64,000 nt of DNA from an uncultured Bacteroidales bacterium (lineage in GTDB: Bacteria > Bacteroidota > Bacteroidia > Bacteroidales > JAUNSR01), in the NCBI GenBank assembly GCA_947074145.1, contig CAMTOJ010000011.1:1-64000 (forward strand), read 5' to 3'. The position numbers and the translations under genes were made by a program. Below the pieces are notes generated by a model. That model worked only from the letters and a program-made list of their open reading frames with translations. It did no database searches and was not told the DNA's origin. Shown piece by piece: positions 7,264 to 17,178 of this stretch; within the stretch, counting starts at the first letter, position 1, and each line of letters opens with the position of its first letter.

Positions 7264-10047
7264 ATGAAAAAACAATTACTTTCTCTTATGGCAGTATCCT
7301 TTGTGGCTGTTGGCTCAAGTTATGCTGCTGAGAACGCGATTACAGATATCTCTGTAATGAGCAATATTCAATCACAATCCTGGGTTGGAGAGGAACTTAC
7401 TGATGGAGATTTTTATCTTTATAATGTTGGGAGTCAGAATTATATGACAGCTGGAAATAACTGGGGCACAAGAGCTTCCTTGGGACCGGATGGCTATACT
7501 CTCTCATTGATAACTACAGGAACTACAACTACAATTTCTACCAATAAGTATTATTCAAATAAGTTTTTGGGTTCTGATGGATTTGTAGATGCTGGCTCTT
7601 ATGGATGGACATTTACAAACATTGGAGAGGGAGATAATTATATCTATACTATTGGCAATGGAACTAACCTTATTGGTTTTGAAGGAGGAGAAAGTACGAC
7701 GGTTTCACTAACATTAAATGATGCTACCTCTGATAATGCAAAATGGCTTATTATTTCTAAAGAACAATTAATCAAAAATTTATCACTTGCATCAGCAGAA
7801 AACCCGATAAACGCTACTCCTTTTATCATAAATGCTAATTTTGGTCGTGCTACTAGAAAGGATATGTGGAGTGGTACTCAGCCGGGAATTGGAGGTAATG
7901 GCAACGATCCTTACAGAGCTTCTTGGGTTGGTGAAATTTATCAAGAAAGTAAGGCGAAATATGATATGTATCAGATTATTGAAGGTGTTCCAAATGGAAA
8001 ATATATTCTTGAAGCTAAAGGATTTATCAGAGACGGAAGCATAGGGGAATCAACAGACAGACGTATAAACGAAACAGAAATCTTAGATACTTATCTTTAT
8101 ATTAATGGAGAAAAAACTCCTTTAAAATCTATATATGATCAAGACGAGGCATTAGATTTCGGAACATCAACTTCTTTAGGCAATATTCCTAATTCTATGG
8201 ATGAAGCATCAAGATATATGTATTATGGTAATTATAGCGGAATTGTTGTGGAAGCTATTGTTACTGACAATAATCTTAAGCTAGGAATTATGAGTAATGG
8301 GAATTACTCTACAAGCTGTTGGGCTTTATTTGATGACTTCAAACTAACTTATTGTGGTAAAGTTGATTTATCAGAAGCTAAAATACCTCTTGAGAAAGCA
8401 ATTGCAGAGGCAAAAGAATTGTATAATTCAGAAAATGACGGATCTGAAGCATTTGATGCAGCAATCAAAAACGCTGAAAACGCATACCAAAACGCTACAT
8501 CTATTGAAGAGTTGAGTGTGGCTATACAAGAACTTGCAGAAGCTAAAAAATTATATATTGTTTATAGTACAAACGATGCTTCCGGATTATTTGCAAATCT
8601 TTCTTTTGAATCTGGATTAACAGGATGGGATAATAGTGGCTTTAAGACTGCATCTTCTAACGCAATTGATCCTTATAAAGAGGGTTCTACATTTGCTGAA
8701 CAATGGAGTAATCACAATCAAAATGCAACTTTAAGCGATATTAGTATTTATCAGACTGTAATAGTTCCAAATGGATATTATAAAATTTCTGTATCTGGTC
8801 ATGCGAAATGGCAGTCAGATGAAACTATAGAAATAATAGGGGCATATTTAGTTGGAAATGACCAAAAATTATCTCTTGGACAACAAACAGGTGAATATAT
8901 TGTAGAAACAGAGGTTACAGCCGGTGAACTAAAAATCGGAATAGAAACATCTAATACTAATGCAAACTGGGTTGCTTTTGATAATTTCAAAGTAAAATAC
9001 TATGAATCAGTATCTAAAATGTATCAGATTGAATATCTGCCTGCTTTAAATGAAGCTAAAGCTGCACTTGACAATGAAGATTATTCAGTTGTAATAGGAA
9101 ATGAAAGAATGGCATTAGCATCAGAAGTTGCAAAAGATGAACCTACTGATGCTGAAGGTTATAAAACTGCAATAAATAATTTAAAAACTACAAAAGATGC
9201 GTTTATAGCTTCTCTTTCACAATATAATATCTTGGCTTATGCTTTAAATCAGGTTAAAGTTGATCTTGCAAAAGAGTATCCATACGCATCAGATGCTTCA
9301 AAAGCTGCTGTAGAAGAGTATAAAGATTTTGATGTAACATCTATTTCGGATAAAGAAGCAGCATTGGAAAAAGGTAACACAATTTTATCTTCAGTTCGTA
9401 AATATGTAGAATCAAATGCTTTGGCAGAAGGTGTTAATGATGCTACTATTCTAACATCTACAATCATAGATGCGAATGCAGAATCTAAAGATGGTTGGAA
9501 TGGAGCATTAAGCATTTTATCAAATGAACCATTTACCGATGGAGACGGAAATAGTAATTATTCATATTTTGACAAATGGGATGGAAATGCCTGGAACGCT
9601 GATATGAATCAGGAGATATCTCTTGACAAAGGTATATACATGTTAACAGTAACAGCTCGCGGTTCAAATGCCAATCAATTTGTAGTTTATGCTAACGATA
9701 AAGAAGCTGATATACCTCTAATTGGAGCAAACGTTAACTCTGGAACTTTTGGTCGTGGTTATAATGATACGTTTGTTGTGTTTACAGTTAAAGAGAAAGG
9801 CATTTCTTCGATTGGTATCAAAGCTGATATGCCTGGTGGACAATGGTTATCAGCATCAAGATTCCGTCTTGTAAGACTTGGAAATTACATCCCAACATCA
9901 ATTGAAGATATTGAAGTTGTAGCTCCAAGCACACAAGTTGATATCTATAGTATCGACGGTATCCTTGTTAAAAAAGGTGCAGAATCACTTGAAGGTCTTG
10001 ATAAAGGTATCTACATCGTAGGTGGTAAAAAAGTAATGATTAAATAA
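7264..10047 (+). CDS. Large secreted multidomain surface protein with FIVAR-like region and sorting-like C-terminus
   Basis: The start at 7264 is chosen over 7234 because it begins directly with a signal peptide (MKKQLLSLMAVSFVAVGSSYA). The mature protein of roughly 900 residues contains an N-terminal beta-rich segment, a FIVAR-like helical stretch (about 373-436, with AFDAAIKNAENAYQNATSIEEL), carbohydrate-binding-like jelly rolls starting LSFESGLTGWDN (about 445) and NAESKDGWNG (about 745), and a final 50 residues (VDIYSIDGILVKKG, then LDKGIYIVGGKKVMIK) like the C-terminal beta-sandwich of Bacteroidota surface proteins. This tail resembles type A T9SS sorting domains. No catalytic domain is recognised. 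Probably an adhesin or glycan-binding protein. Confidence 0.75.
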   Translation: MKKQLLSLMAVSFVAVGSSYAAENAITDISVMSNIQSQSWVGEELTDGDFYLYNVGSQNYMTAGNNWGTRASLGPDGYTLSLITTGTTTTISTNKYYSNKFLGSDGFVDAGSYGWTFTNIGEGDNYIYTIGNGTNLIGFEGGESTTVSLTLNDATSDNAKWLIISKEQLIKNLSLASAENPINATPFIINANFGRATRKDMWSGTQPGIGGNGNDPYRASWVGEIYQESKAKYDMYQIIEGVPNGKYILEAKGFIRDGSIGESTDRRINETEILDTYLYINGEKTPLKSIYDQDEALDFGTSTSLGNIPNSMDEASRYMYYGNYSGIVVEAIVTDNNLKLGIMSNGNYSTSCWALFDDFKLTYCGKVDLSEAKIPLEKAIAEAKELYNSENDGSEAFDAAIKNAENAYQNATSIEELSVAIQELAEAKKLYIVYSTNDASGLFANLSFESGLTGWDNSGFKTASSNAIDPYKEGSTFAEQWSNHNQNATLSDISIYQTVIVPNGYYKISVSGHAKWQSDETIEIIGAYLVGNDQKLSLGQQTGEYIVETEVTAGELKIGIETSNTNANWVAFDNFKVKYYESVSKMYQIEYLPALNEAKAALDNEDYSVVIGNERMALASEVAKDEPTDAEGYKTAINNLKTTKDAFIASLSQYNILAYALNQVKVDLAKEYPYASDASKAAVEEYKDFDVTSISDKEAALEKGNTILSSVRKYVESNALAEGVNDATILTSTIIDANAESKDGWNGALSILSNEPFTDGDGNSNYSYFDKWDGNAWNADMNQEISLDKGIYMLTVTARGSNANQFVVYANDKEADIPLIGANVNSGTFGRGYNDTFVVFTVKEKGISSIGIKADMPGGQWLSASRFRLVRLGNYIPTSIEDIEVVAPSTQVDIYSIDGILVKKGAESLEGLDKGIYIVGGKKVMIK

Positions 10048-10077
10048 AACTGACAAATTTAGTTTAGCAATAATTTA

Positions 10078-10122
10078 TGATCCATTCCCGAAATCGAAAG
10101 ATTGGGAATGGATCATTTTTTT
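10078..10122 (+). terminator. Intrinsic terminator after the large secreted protein
   Basis: TGATCCATTCCC pairs perfectly with GGGAATGGATCA (12 bp) and is followed by seven Ts. Confidence 0.92.
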
Positions 10123-10126
10123 GTAG

Positions 10127-10164
10127 CAAAAAAATCTGTCCCCTACCGAAGTAAGAGACAGATT
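10127..10164 (-). terminator. Intrinsic terminator of the beta-helix lipoprotein gene
   Basis: On the minus strand a 14-bp stem (AATCTGTCTCTTAC/GTAGGGGACAGATT, two G-T pairs) is capped by a TTCG tetraloop and followed by a T run. It faces the plus-strand terminator only 5 bp away. Confidence 0.92.
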
Positions 10165-10195
10165 AATCAACTGTGTAATAAAAAAACAAAAGCAA

Positions 10196-11704
10196 TTAAT
10201 ATACCGTGTTTTGAGGATCAAAGTTTGTCCATCCCTCCATCCAGTTGTCCGAGGTAGAAGCGAAAGCTCCTATATATGATACTTTTTCAAAGCCTGAAGA
10301 AAGTAGAGGATCGCTAAAATCAGCACCTGAAAGAAGAGGGCTACCCGATTGTGGAGCATAAGATGGGTTGGATAATGTAGAGTTGGGTTGAACAAGTTTT
10401 AAATCATTTACGCTTTCGAAATAACGATTGTTGTTTGCAATGTTTTTGAAAAATGTAGAAGAGAATGATTCTTTTGTTTCATCCATTGTGGAAGCATCAG
10501 CTGAATATTGATCAAGGAATGATTTATTTTTGTCAGATCCCATAATTGTCATATTGGCAAATACAAGATTTTTCAGTTTAAGATCACCATTATCAGCCCA
10601 GGTCTGAGTAGTAGATGATTTATCATTTTCAATAATAAGACCAACAGGATAACCTATTGCCACGGAGTTGAAACAATTAAGGTGAGAGTTTCTACGAACC
10701 TGCATTGCTGCCTGGAAAACACCTGTTTTCGATCCGTTGTTTGGGTTAAGATTTATATCTCCCGGGCGAATATAACTTGAACTATTTTCAAAATCTGAAG
10801 CCTGAGCAACAGGACCCACAAGTGTTACATTGCTGAAAACCGGAGATGTATAAGGGGTTCCTTGAGATGTACTACTGTTATCTGATTCAAAACCGTTTGA
10901 TATTGAAGTATCTGCAATCTTTGGGTTACGTACACCTAAAAGGAATTGTAATTTTCCACTGAATCCGTTGTCTGTGTCGAAATCATCATCCCATCCGTGA
11001 TATGCCACAAGATTCTTGCAGTTTACATTACCTCCAAACCATTCGAAAGAGTCATCATTACAATATGAAACCTGTACGTGGTCAATTTTTGTGCCGCTAC
11101 CCACAGAACCCATTGTTAGACCATTAATCTCTTTATCTGTATCAAACGGATAACCGGGATATTCGAGACGCACATAACTAAATATTCCTGAATTGTCATC
11201 ATTTTTCACGAAACCTTCAATATTTCCATGTTCTGTGCGAGGACCACCCTCGATAAGCTGTTTTCCAAGATTATTTTGTGCATATCCACAAATAATAACC
11301 CCACCCCAATCGCCGGGCTTTCTTTGTCCCGGTTCTTTAGAGGAAGTAAATACAATCGGTTCAGATTTTGAACCCTGAGCATATATTTTACCTCCCGGTT
11401 CAACAATTAGTGTAGCCATAGTCTTTGTATCACCTTTAATGACTGTGCCGGGTTCGATAGTCAGCTCAGAACCTTTTGTTATATAAACAAATCCTTTCAT
11501 TGTATATACACCTTTTGGCAGAGTGTATTTACCGTTTATTTCAAACTCTTTGTTTCCGTTGCCAATTTCAGTACCGTTGAATAGAAACGGAAGATCTTCA
11601 CCTTTAATTTCCACATTATTTTCATCATCTTTCTTACAAGAAGGGAGAATAGATGCGGCTAATAATAAAGCCATTAATGAGAGTCTACTTTTTTTCATTT
11701 TCAT
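10196..11704 (-). CDS. Lipoprotein with predicted right-handed beta-helix
   Basis: The 502-residue protein starts with a lipoprotein signal peptide (LLLAASILPSCKKDDENN, acylated Cys at about 23). The repeating pattern of hydrophobic, Gly and Asn residues (TIEPGTVIKGDTKTMATLIVEPGGKIYAQG, then VIICGYAQNN, then FEWFGGNVNCKNLVAYHGWDDDFD) fits the parallel beta-helix family common in Bacteroidota. It lies 73 bp downstream of a TonB-dependent receptor gene on the same strand, so it is probably the surface-exposed partner of that receptor. It is not a SusD homologue. Substrate unknown. Confidence 0.75.
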   Translation of the reverse strand: MKMKKSRLSLMALLLAASILPSCKKDDENNVEIKGEDLPFLFNGTEIGNGNKEFEINGKYTLPKGVYTMKGFVYITKGSELTIEPGTVIKGDTKTMATLIVEPGGKIYAQGSKSEPIVFTSSKEPGQRKPGDWGGVIICGYAQNNLGKQLIEGGPRTEHGNIEGFVKNDDNSGIFSYVRLEYPGYPFDTDKEINGLTMGSVGSGTKIDHVQVSYCNDDSFEWFGGNVNCKNLVAYHGWDDDFDTDNGFSGKLQFLLGVRNPKIADTSISNGFESDNSSTSQGTPYTSPVFSNVTLVGPVAQASDFENSSSYIRPGDINLNPNNGSKTGVFQAAMQVRRNSHLNCFNSVAIGYPVGLIIENDKSSTTQTWADNGDLKLKNLVFANMTIMGSDKNKSFLDQYSADASTMDETKESFSSTFFKNIANNNRYFESVNDLKLVQPNSTLSNPSYAPQSGSPLLSGADFSDPLLSSGFEKVSYIGAFASTSDNWMEGWTNFDPQNTVY

Positions 11705-11777
11705 TTAAATTAATTGAACGTTGAATTTTATTTTAAATCTTAGAATTTAGTTGAATATTTATTTTATACTGTTTGTA

Positions 11778-14651
11778 TCAGAAGGTTTTAGAAAGACTTA
11801 TATTGAAATTCCTTCCCGGACGGTATGATTTTGTGATTTGTTCTCGTTTTTGAGCAACCCCGTTTTGATCGGTAAATTCGGGGAATTGTTTGAAATAAAG
11901 AGTTTCGGCAAGAATGTCATTTAAAGCAATCTTTAATTCAAAATCATTCTTAAAACGCTTAGAAACAACAAGATCAATTGTATTTCTTGGCATCTCATAA
12001 GAATCAGGAATGTTGTTGTTATTATTTGCTCCGTCTGATGTAAGAACTCGCCCTACCCCTATTATTCTTTTTCCGATTCTGTTATAAAGAATTCCGCTGG
12101 TGACCTTTGATTTAGGGTTTTGATAAAAAAGTCCTGTATTTATCAAGTATGGCGATTGCCCTTGCATTGGTCTATCTTTCTCCTGACTATTAGAGTCAAA
12201 TTTGACTAGCGATTTGATTAAAGCTCCATTGAAATTGAGGCTAAAATTTCTTAGTCCTATAAAGTCAAGATTCTTTCTTATTTCAAGCTCGATACCATAG
12301 TTATTAGCAGAGTTGGCATTTTCAAAGGTAAAAGTATAATCGCCTCCCGTATCAATATAGGTCCATTCGATAGGGTTTTTGAAATTCTTATAAAAAAGAG
12401 ACAATGAGATAATTTCACCATCTGCAGGGTATATTTCGTATGCCAGATCGAAGTTTTTGACATAAGCCGTTTTTAGATTTGGATTTCCTATTACGTTACT
12501 ATATAACTCGAAATCATTGTAAACAGATGATGATACTTCTCTAAATTCGGGACGATTTACAGAACTTCCGAATGCGGCACGAAGTTGATTTTTGTCGGTT
12601 ATTTTATATGATATATTAACAGATGGAAAAATATTGCTATCGGTATAAGAATCGGTTTTTGTATTGTTGCCATCCACAGAGAGATAGCTTATAAGATCTT
12701 TCTTATTATATTCATATCTTACACCACCATATATATTCACCTTATTTATGGGAATATTTACTGCCAGGTAACCGGCACCCTGTATATTAGACCCGTCATA
12801 GTTGTTAGTATTATCGGTATCATCATAGATATAAAGTTTGTTAGAATCAAAATTTCCATCGTTCATTATCTCATCATATAGATTTCCATATCCGAAATCG
12901 GGAGTCAGGTTATCTTCGTTCCATCTGTAAGTAAAGTTTCGTGTCTTATATTTTCTTTCGCGAAATTCACCGTAAAGTCCCGCTTTTATTGATGGTTTTA
13001 TGCCTGCAATTGAGAGATCTTTTTTATAATTTGTAGTAGCGGAAAAGATGTTTTCATCAAGTCTTGTAAACTCTCTTGTAATGTCGTTTTGGTCAATTTC
13101 CATCTCTCCGAAATGTTTATCGTCAGGAAAACCATTTTCATTCCATTTCACAACGCGTCTATCAGGTGTATTTTTATTGGAATAAGAGTAACCGAGTCCC
13201 CAGTCAAATTTTGATGTTTCACGGTTGTATGTTCCCGAAAGCTGACCGCTATAAGTTGTACGGCTCATATAATAATACTCATCTTTGATATGATTATATT
13301 GACCTGATGTAAACTGAAAACCCTCTCTATGGGTGTATCTGTTAACTCCGTTTTGATTGATTATATTTTTAAATTCATATTTGTCACCTTGACGCGGAAT
13401 AACAATAAAGTTTACCATCCCTCCCAACCTTACATTCTGGTCATAACGTTGATCGGTATAATTAAAATAATATTCCGAACGATCATAGATATTGTTATAT
13501 ACAGAATATCTCGCATTGCTCATATCGGTGTAGGTCTTAGAGGCATTGGAATAGTTAAGGGCAGCGAGCATAGCATATTGACGTCCGGAAGCAGTTTCAC
13601 GATATCTGTTAAGTGCGGCATTTAAACGTAAATCGCCATATGGGGTAAACTTTGAAAGATTCCAGTTATTATTAAACCCCGACTTTGACATAGCAGTAAC
13701 TGCAGAAGCATCATTATTTTCAAGTCGGTCGGTGTAATTAATATTTTTAGATCTTAACCCATTGTCAAATCCTAAAAAATCGGTTGATGAACTTTTTAGA
13801 CGATAAGCATCTGAAAAGTGAGTTTGATCGTTGAAAGCTGTACCGATAGAAAGAGAAAAAGAGTTTTTTTCCGGAACATCTTTAGTCTGAATCTTTACAA
13901 AACCTCCCGAAAAATCTGCCGGTATCTCAGGAACCTGAGTTTTTAGAACCATCATATTATCTAGTTGAGAAGATGGTATAATATCAAAAGAGAATGCTCT
14001 TGAATCTGCTTCAGAACTAGGGACTCCGTTACTGTTTATCCATACATTATTATATCGCTGTGCAAGGCCTCTTACCATCACAAATTTGTTTTCAATAAGG
14101 GAAACTCCAGGAATTCGACGTATTACGGCTGAAGCATCAGAATCTTGAGTTTTTTGTATTTGCTGGCTTGAAACACCTGTCTGTATCACCATTCCGTCTT
14201 TTACAGATTTTAGCAAAGACATTTCATTATTGAGTTTTTGTGTGGCAATTACCACCACTCCGGCAAGTGCAAGACTCTCATCAACCATCTCTATATTTAC
14301 AGAGGTGTTTTTTGAGGCAATTACCGAGGTTTCAACTTTAGCATCACTGTAGGCAATATATTTAATAATTAATCTATATTTACCCGGGCTAAGATTTGAG
14401 ATAGTAAAGTTGCCGTCAAGATCGGCTACTGTTCCTATTGTAGTCCCCTCTATCTGTATTGTCGCACCTGTCAAAGGCTCCTTTGTCTTTTGATCCAGAA
14501 TACAGCCGGAAACAGTTCCTTTCTGCGAATTCGCCACCTCATTACCTGATAATTGATTTACATTGATAACTATCGGTATTTCAGCTGAGGCTTCTTTTAA
14601 TTGAAATATTAAAGCTGAGATCAAAGCCAGCTTACATAAACCATTTTGCAT
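11778..14651 (-). CDS. TonB-dependent outer membrane receptor with CarboxypepD_reg-like domain
   Basis: This 957-residue outer membrane protein has a signal peptide (about 1-23), a CarboxypepD_reg-like domain (about 45-130, VSGCILDQKTKEPLTGATIQI), a plug domain (about 145-260, with VIRRIPGVSLIENKFVMVRG) and a 22-strand-type barrel ending in a terminal Phe. It imports a ligand using TonB-ExbBD energy. The only neighbour in the operon is the beta-helix lipoprotein, with no SusD and no sugar enzymes, so a polysaccharide locus is unlikely. A LytTR/LytS pair lies just upstream on the same strand and may regulate it. Confidence 0.9.
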   Translation of the reverse strand: MQNGLCKLALISALIFQLKEASAEIPIVINVNQLSGNEVANSQKGTVSGCILDQKTKEPLTGATIQIEGTTIGTVADLDGNFTISNLSPGKYRLIIKYIAYSDAKVETSVIASKNTSVNIEMVDESLALAGVVVIATQKLNNEMSLLKSVKDGMVIQTGVSSQQIQKTQDSDASAVIRRIPGVSLIENKFVMVRGLAQRYNNVWINSNGVPSSEADSRAFSFDIIPSSQLDNMMVLKTQVPEIPADFSGGFVKIQTKDVPEKNSFSLSIGTAFNDQTHFSDAYRLKSSSTDFLGFDNGLRSKNINYTDRLENNDASAVTAMSKSGFNNNWNLSKFTPYGDLRLNAALNRYRETASGRQYAMLAALNYSNASKTYTDMSNARYSVYNNIYDRSEYYFNYTDQRYDQNVRLGGMVNFIVIPRQGDKYEFKNIINQNGVNRYTHREGFQFTSGQYNHIKDEYYYMSRTTYSGQLSGTYNRETSKFDWGLGYSYSNKNTPDRRVVKWNENGFPDDKHFGEMEIDQNDITREFTRLDENIFSATTNYKKDLSIAGIKPSIKAGLYGEFRERKYKTRNFTYRWNEDNLTPDFGYGNLYDEIMNDGNFDSNKLYIYDDTDNTNNYDGSNIQGAGYLAVNIPINKVNIYGGVRYEYNKKDLISYLSVDGNNTKTDSYTDSNIFPSVNISYKITDKNQLRAAFGSSVNRPEFREVSSSVYNDFELYSNVIGNPNLKTAYVKNFDLAYEIYPADGEIISLSLFYKNFKNPIEWTYIDTGGDYTFTFENANSANNYGIELEIRKNLDFIGLRNFSLNFNGALIKSLVKFDSNSQEKDRPMQGQSPYLINTGLFYQNPKSKVTSGILYNRIGKRIIGVGRVLTSDGANNNNNIPDSYEMPRNTIDLVVSKRFKNDFELKIALNDILAETLYFKQFPEFTDQNGVAQKREQITKSYRPGRNFNISLSKTF

Positions 14652-14853
14652 GAATATTACTTATTGTTTTTATTATTACAATGCAAAGGTGGTTTGTCAG
14701 AATTACACACTTAATACAAATAGATTACATTACTATTCACATATATTACAAAATAATTAAATATTTATCCTAACACAGACTTAATTATCTATGTTAATTT
14801 TTTATTATATATAATATTTTAATTATTGGAGAATAATTTTTTATAGCAATAAA

Positions 14854-14891
14854 AAAACGGCGATATGTTTCAAAAAACATATCGCCGTTTT
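14854..14891 (-). terminator. Strong symmetric terminator after the LytTR regulator
   Basis: A perfect 17-bp stem (AAAACGGCGATATGTTT and its complement) with a short loop and flanking A and T runs would terminate in both directions. It lies 25 bp after the regulator's stop codon. Confidence 0.92.
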
Positions 14892-14915
14892 AAAATATCA
14901 GATAATTAATCTTTA

Positions 14916-15680
14916 TTATTTTAGATTCAAACGTGTTAGTAGAGCATCTTTATAACTTCCTCCTATTGAGAGTTTATTACCTGCCACCGTAACTGTATTA
15001 CCCTCTATATCTTCGATAAAATGAAAAGAAACAATATAGGATTTATGTATTCTTAAAAACTTATCGGAAGGTAGTTGTTCTTCAAGATTTTTTAAAGAAT
15101 AAAGAGCTGTAATTCTCCTTGTTTTTGTATGAAAAGTAACATATTCATGCTGTCCTTCAATAAACAAAAGATCGGAGAAATTTATTTTATATATTTTGTA
15201 ATCCGCCTTAACCGTAAGAAAATCATTAGTAGGTTTAACATCAAGAATTGCTTCCTTTTTAGACTCATCTGTTGATCCTGACTGTGATGTCTGAGCATTA
15301 TTACGTCCTATCTTTTCAATTGCTTTGTTTATTGCCTGAAAAAAACGAGGAAATCCTATTGGTTTCAATAGATAATCGACCGCTCCCAAGTCATAGCTTT
15401 CAAGAGCATATTCGGAATATGCAGTAGTAAAAATAAAAGTGGGAACCTTTTGGATACTTTGTATCAGTTCCATTCCTGTTATATCCGGCATATGAATATC
15501 CAGTAGCATGATATCAATATTGCATTTTTGAAGCATTGACATTGCTTCAAAAGCATTAGAGCATGTTCCTACCAATTCCAGAGTATCAATTTTTGACACA
15601 TAGTCAGAAAGTAGTTTTCGAGCAAGAAATTCGTCGTCAACAATAAGAACTTTATATTTGGTATTTTCCGTTTCCATCAT
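14916..15680 (-). CDS. LytTR-family response regulator
   Basis: Residues 9-125 form a receiver domain with the acidic pair VLIVDDE, the phosphoacceptor Asp61 in LLDIHMPD, the Thr of FTTAYS and the Lys of LLKPIG. A Ser/Gly/Asp-rich linker leads to a C-terminal LytTR DNA-binding domain (about 155-254, with EYVTFHTKTRR and FLRIHKSYIV). The cognate LytS-type kinase gene ends 14 bp upstream, so both are one operon. The targets may be the TonB receptor or efflux operons on either side, but this is only inferred from position. Confidence 0.93.
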   Translation of the reverse strand: MMETENTKYKVLIVDDEFLARKLLSDYVSKIDTLELVGTCSNAFEAMSMLQKCNIDIMLLDIHMPDITGMELIQSIQKVPTFIFTTAYSEYALESYDLGAVDYLLKPIGFPRFFQAINKAIEKIGRNNAQTSQSGSTDESKKEAILDVKPTNDFLTVKADYKIYKINFSDLLFIEGQHEYVTFHTKTRRITALYSLKNLEEQLPSDKFLRIHKSYIVSFHFIEDIEGNTVTVAGNKLSIGGSYKDALLTRLNLK

Positions 15681-15694
15681 TTGGCAATACTTTT

Positions 15695-16795
15695 TTAACT
15701 TATTAGTATTTTAATTGTTGTTCGATAATACTTATCATTTTGATCTATTGAAAAAAGATAATTTGCACCATACGCAAGTTCGAGACGTTTTTTCACATTA
15801 TCTATCCCTATTCCACTTCTTTCAGAGTTTTTATTTAAAAAACATGTAGCACGGGTATTTTCACATATAAAGATAAGTTCTTTTTCATTTTGCATTAATG
15901 AAAAGTGCACATATCCGTCTTTATTATTTTCAATACGGCTATGTTTGAAAGCATTCTCTACTAATGGTTGAAATATCATTGGGGTAACTTTAAAATCCGG
16001 ATTCAAAATTTTGTGATCAAATATAACATTGTGAAGAGACTCTACCCTCATTTTTTGAAAATCTATATAGCTTTCAATATATTTCACCTCTTTAGAAATT
16101 GATATTTTATCAGACTGACATTCATCAGTTACATATCTTAGCATTTCTGATAATTTTAAAATTGCTTCGGGTGCATTGGCATCATTAGTATAAGCCAAGG
16201 AATATATGTTATTGAGTGCATTAAAAAGAAAATGAGGATTTACTTGAGCTTTAAGATAGCGAAGTTCCATATCCAGTTTCTCATTCCTCAGATTATCGGA
16301 GATTTTATATGCCGCTTTGGTTCTTGATAGGAGAAAAGAGATTGTGCTGATTGAAAAAGTTCCAATCAAAAGAACTCCCATTCTCAGGAATGGAATAACC
16401 CGATGTACATTTGTAAGGTCTTCTTTAATTGTAAGATTTAGCAAATTGGATTGCATAAACTTTGTAAAGACTAATCTCTCGAAAGAAACAGTACCCCAAA
16501 CCAATACATATATAATAAGAAAAGATGTCAGATAGTAGTGTAGTTGATGATGATCACGAGAAAGAAATTTGGGAATAAGTATCTTTCTGATTAATTGTTC
16601 AAAAAGTGCCATAACCAAAACACAAATGGAGGAAGAAATCAAAGAGATTAGAACATCATATCTTGAACCGGTAGTAAATAGCGTTAAAAATATTAACACC
16701 CATATTAATACACGTTTGTTATGAGACACGATATTCAAAAACGGTCCGCTTTGACATCTTTCTTTTTTTCTCTGATTAAAATGTTCTTTTATCAT
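15695..16795 (-). CDS. LytS-type sensor histidine kinase
   Basis: The 366-residue protein has four hydrophobic membrane segments (about 28-48, 49-66, 87-108 and 136-156), a short coiled coil, and the His_kinase domain typical of LytS kinases with the phosphorylated His188 in LKAQVNPHFLFNALNNIYSL. An ATPase region follows with the N-box PLVENAFKHS and the G-box SGIGIDNVKKRL. There is no recognisable extracytoplasmic sensor domain, so the membrane part itself may sense. It is co-transcribed with the LytTR regulator downstream. Confidence 0.93.
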   Translation of the reverse strand: MIKEHFNQRKKERCQSGPFLNIVSHNKRVLIWVLIFLTLFTTGSRYDVLISLISSSICVLVMALFEQLIRKILIPKFLSRDHHQLHYYLTSFLIIYVLVWGTVSFERLVFTKFMQSNLLNLTIKEDLTNVHRVIPFLRMGVLLIGTFSISTISFLLSRTKAAYKISDNLRNEKLDMELRYLKAQVNPHFLFNALNNIYSLAYTNDANAPEAILKLSEMLRYVTDECQSDKISISKEVKYIESYIDFQKMRVESLHNVIFDHKILNPDFKVTPMIFQPLVENAFKHSRIENNKDGYVHFSLMQNEKELIFICENTRATCFLNKNSERSGIGIDNVKKRLELAYGANYLFSIDQNDKYYRTTIKILIS

Positions 16796-17178
16796 TTAAA
16801 ACTGGTGTGAAATCTTACTAACAAAAATATTGGCATATTTCTATTTCTTCAAAAACATTCAACCAACACAAAAAATAATTCACTGAAAATTCAAAATGTT
16901 CGAATTCTACATATAATATGTTCTTTTTACCATTATTTAATAGTAAAAAATAACGATTGATGTGTTAAATTTGCACTTGTTTGTATTAGTTGAATAAATA
17001 ATATAGTTCATTGAAAGGTGGTCTATATTAATTGAATAGATTTTAGTGTTACTTTTTATTTATATTATTTTGAAATTGAAAAATAGATTCTATTTCCGAT
17101 TGGATGTATTAGTAATTTAATTTTAAGAAAAGTCTAAAAAAGACAACATAAGGTATTATCAACAGTAAATCAAGGTAA
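16796..17178. other. 383-bp divergent intergenic region with candidate efflux promoter
   Basis: TAAATTTG at 16966-16973 fits the TAnnTTTG -7 box and would start transcription about 200 nt before the efflux operon. No matching TTTG box lies 19 bp further upstream. No other gene or structure is seen. Confidence 0.4.

Noticed and set aside
10196..14651. Polysaccharide utilisation locus
   Set aside because: No SusD homologue or glycoside hydrolase is in the operon; the GH35 gene is 12 kb away in its own unit.
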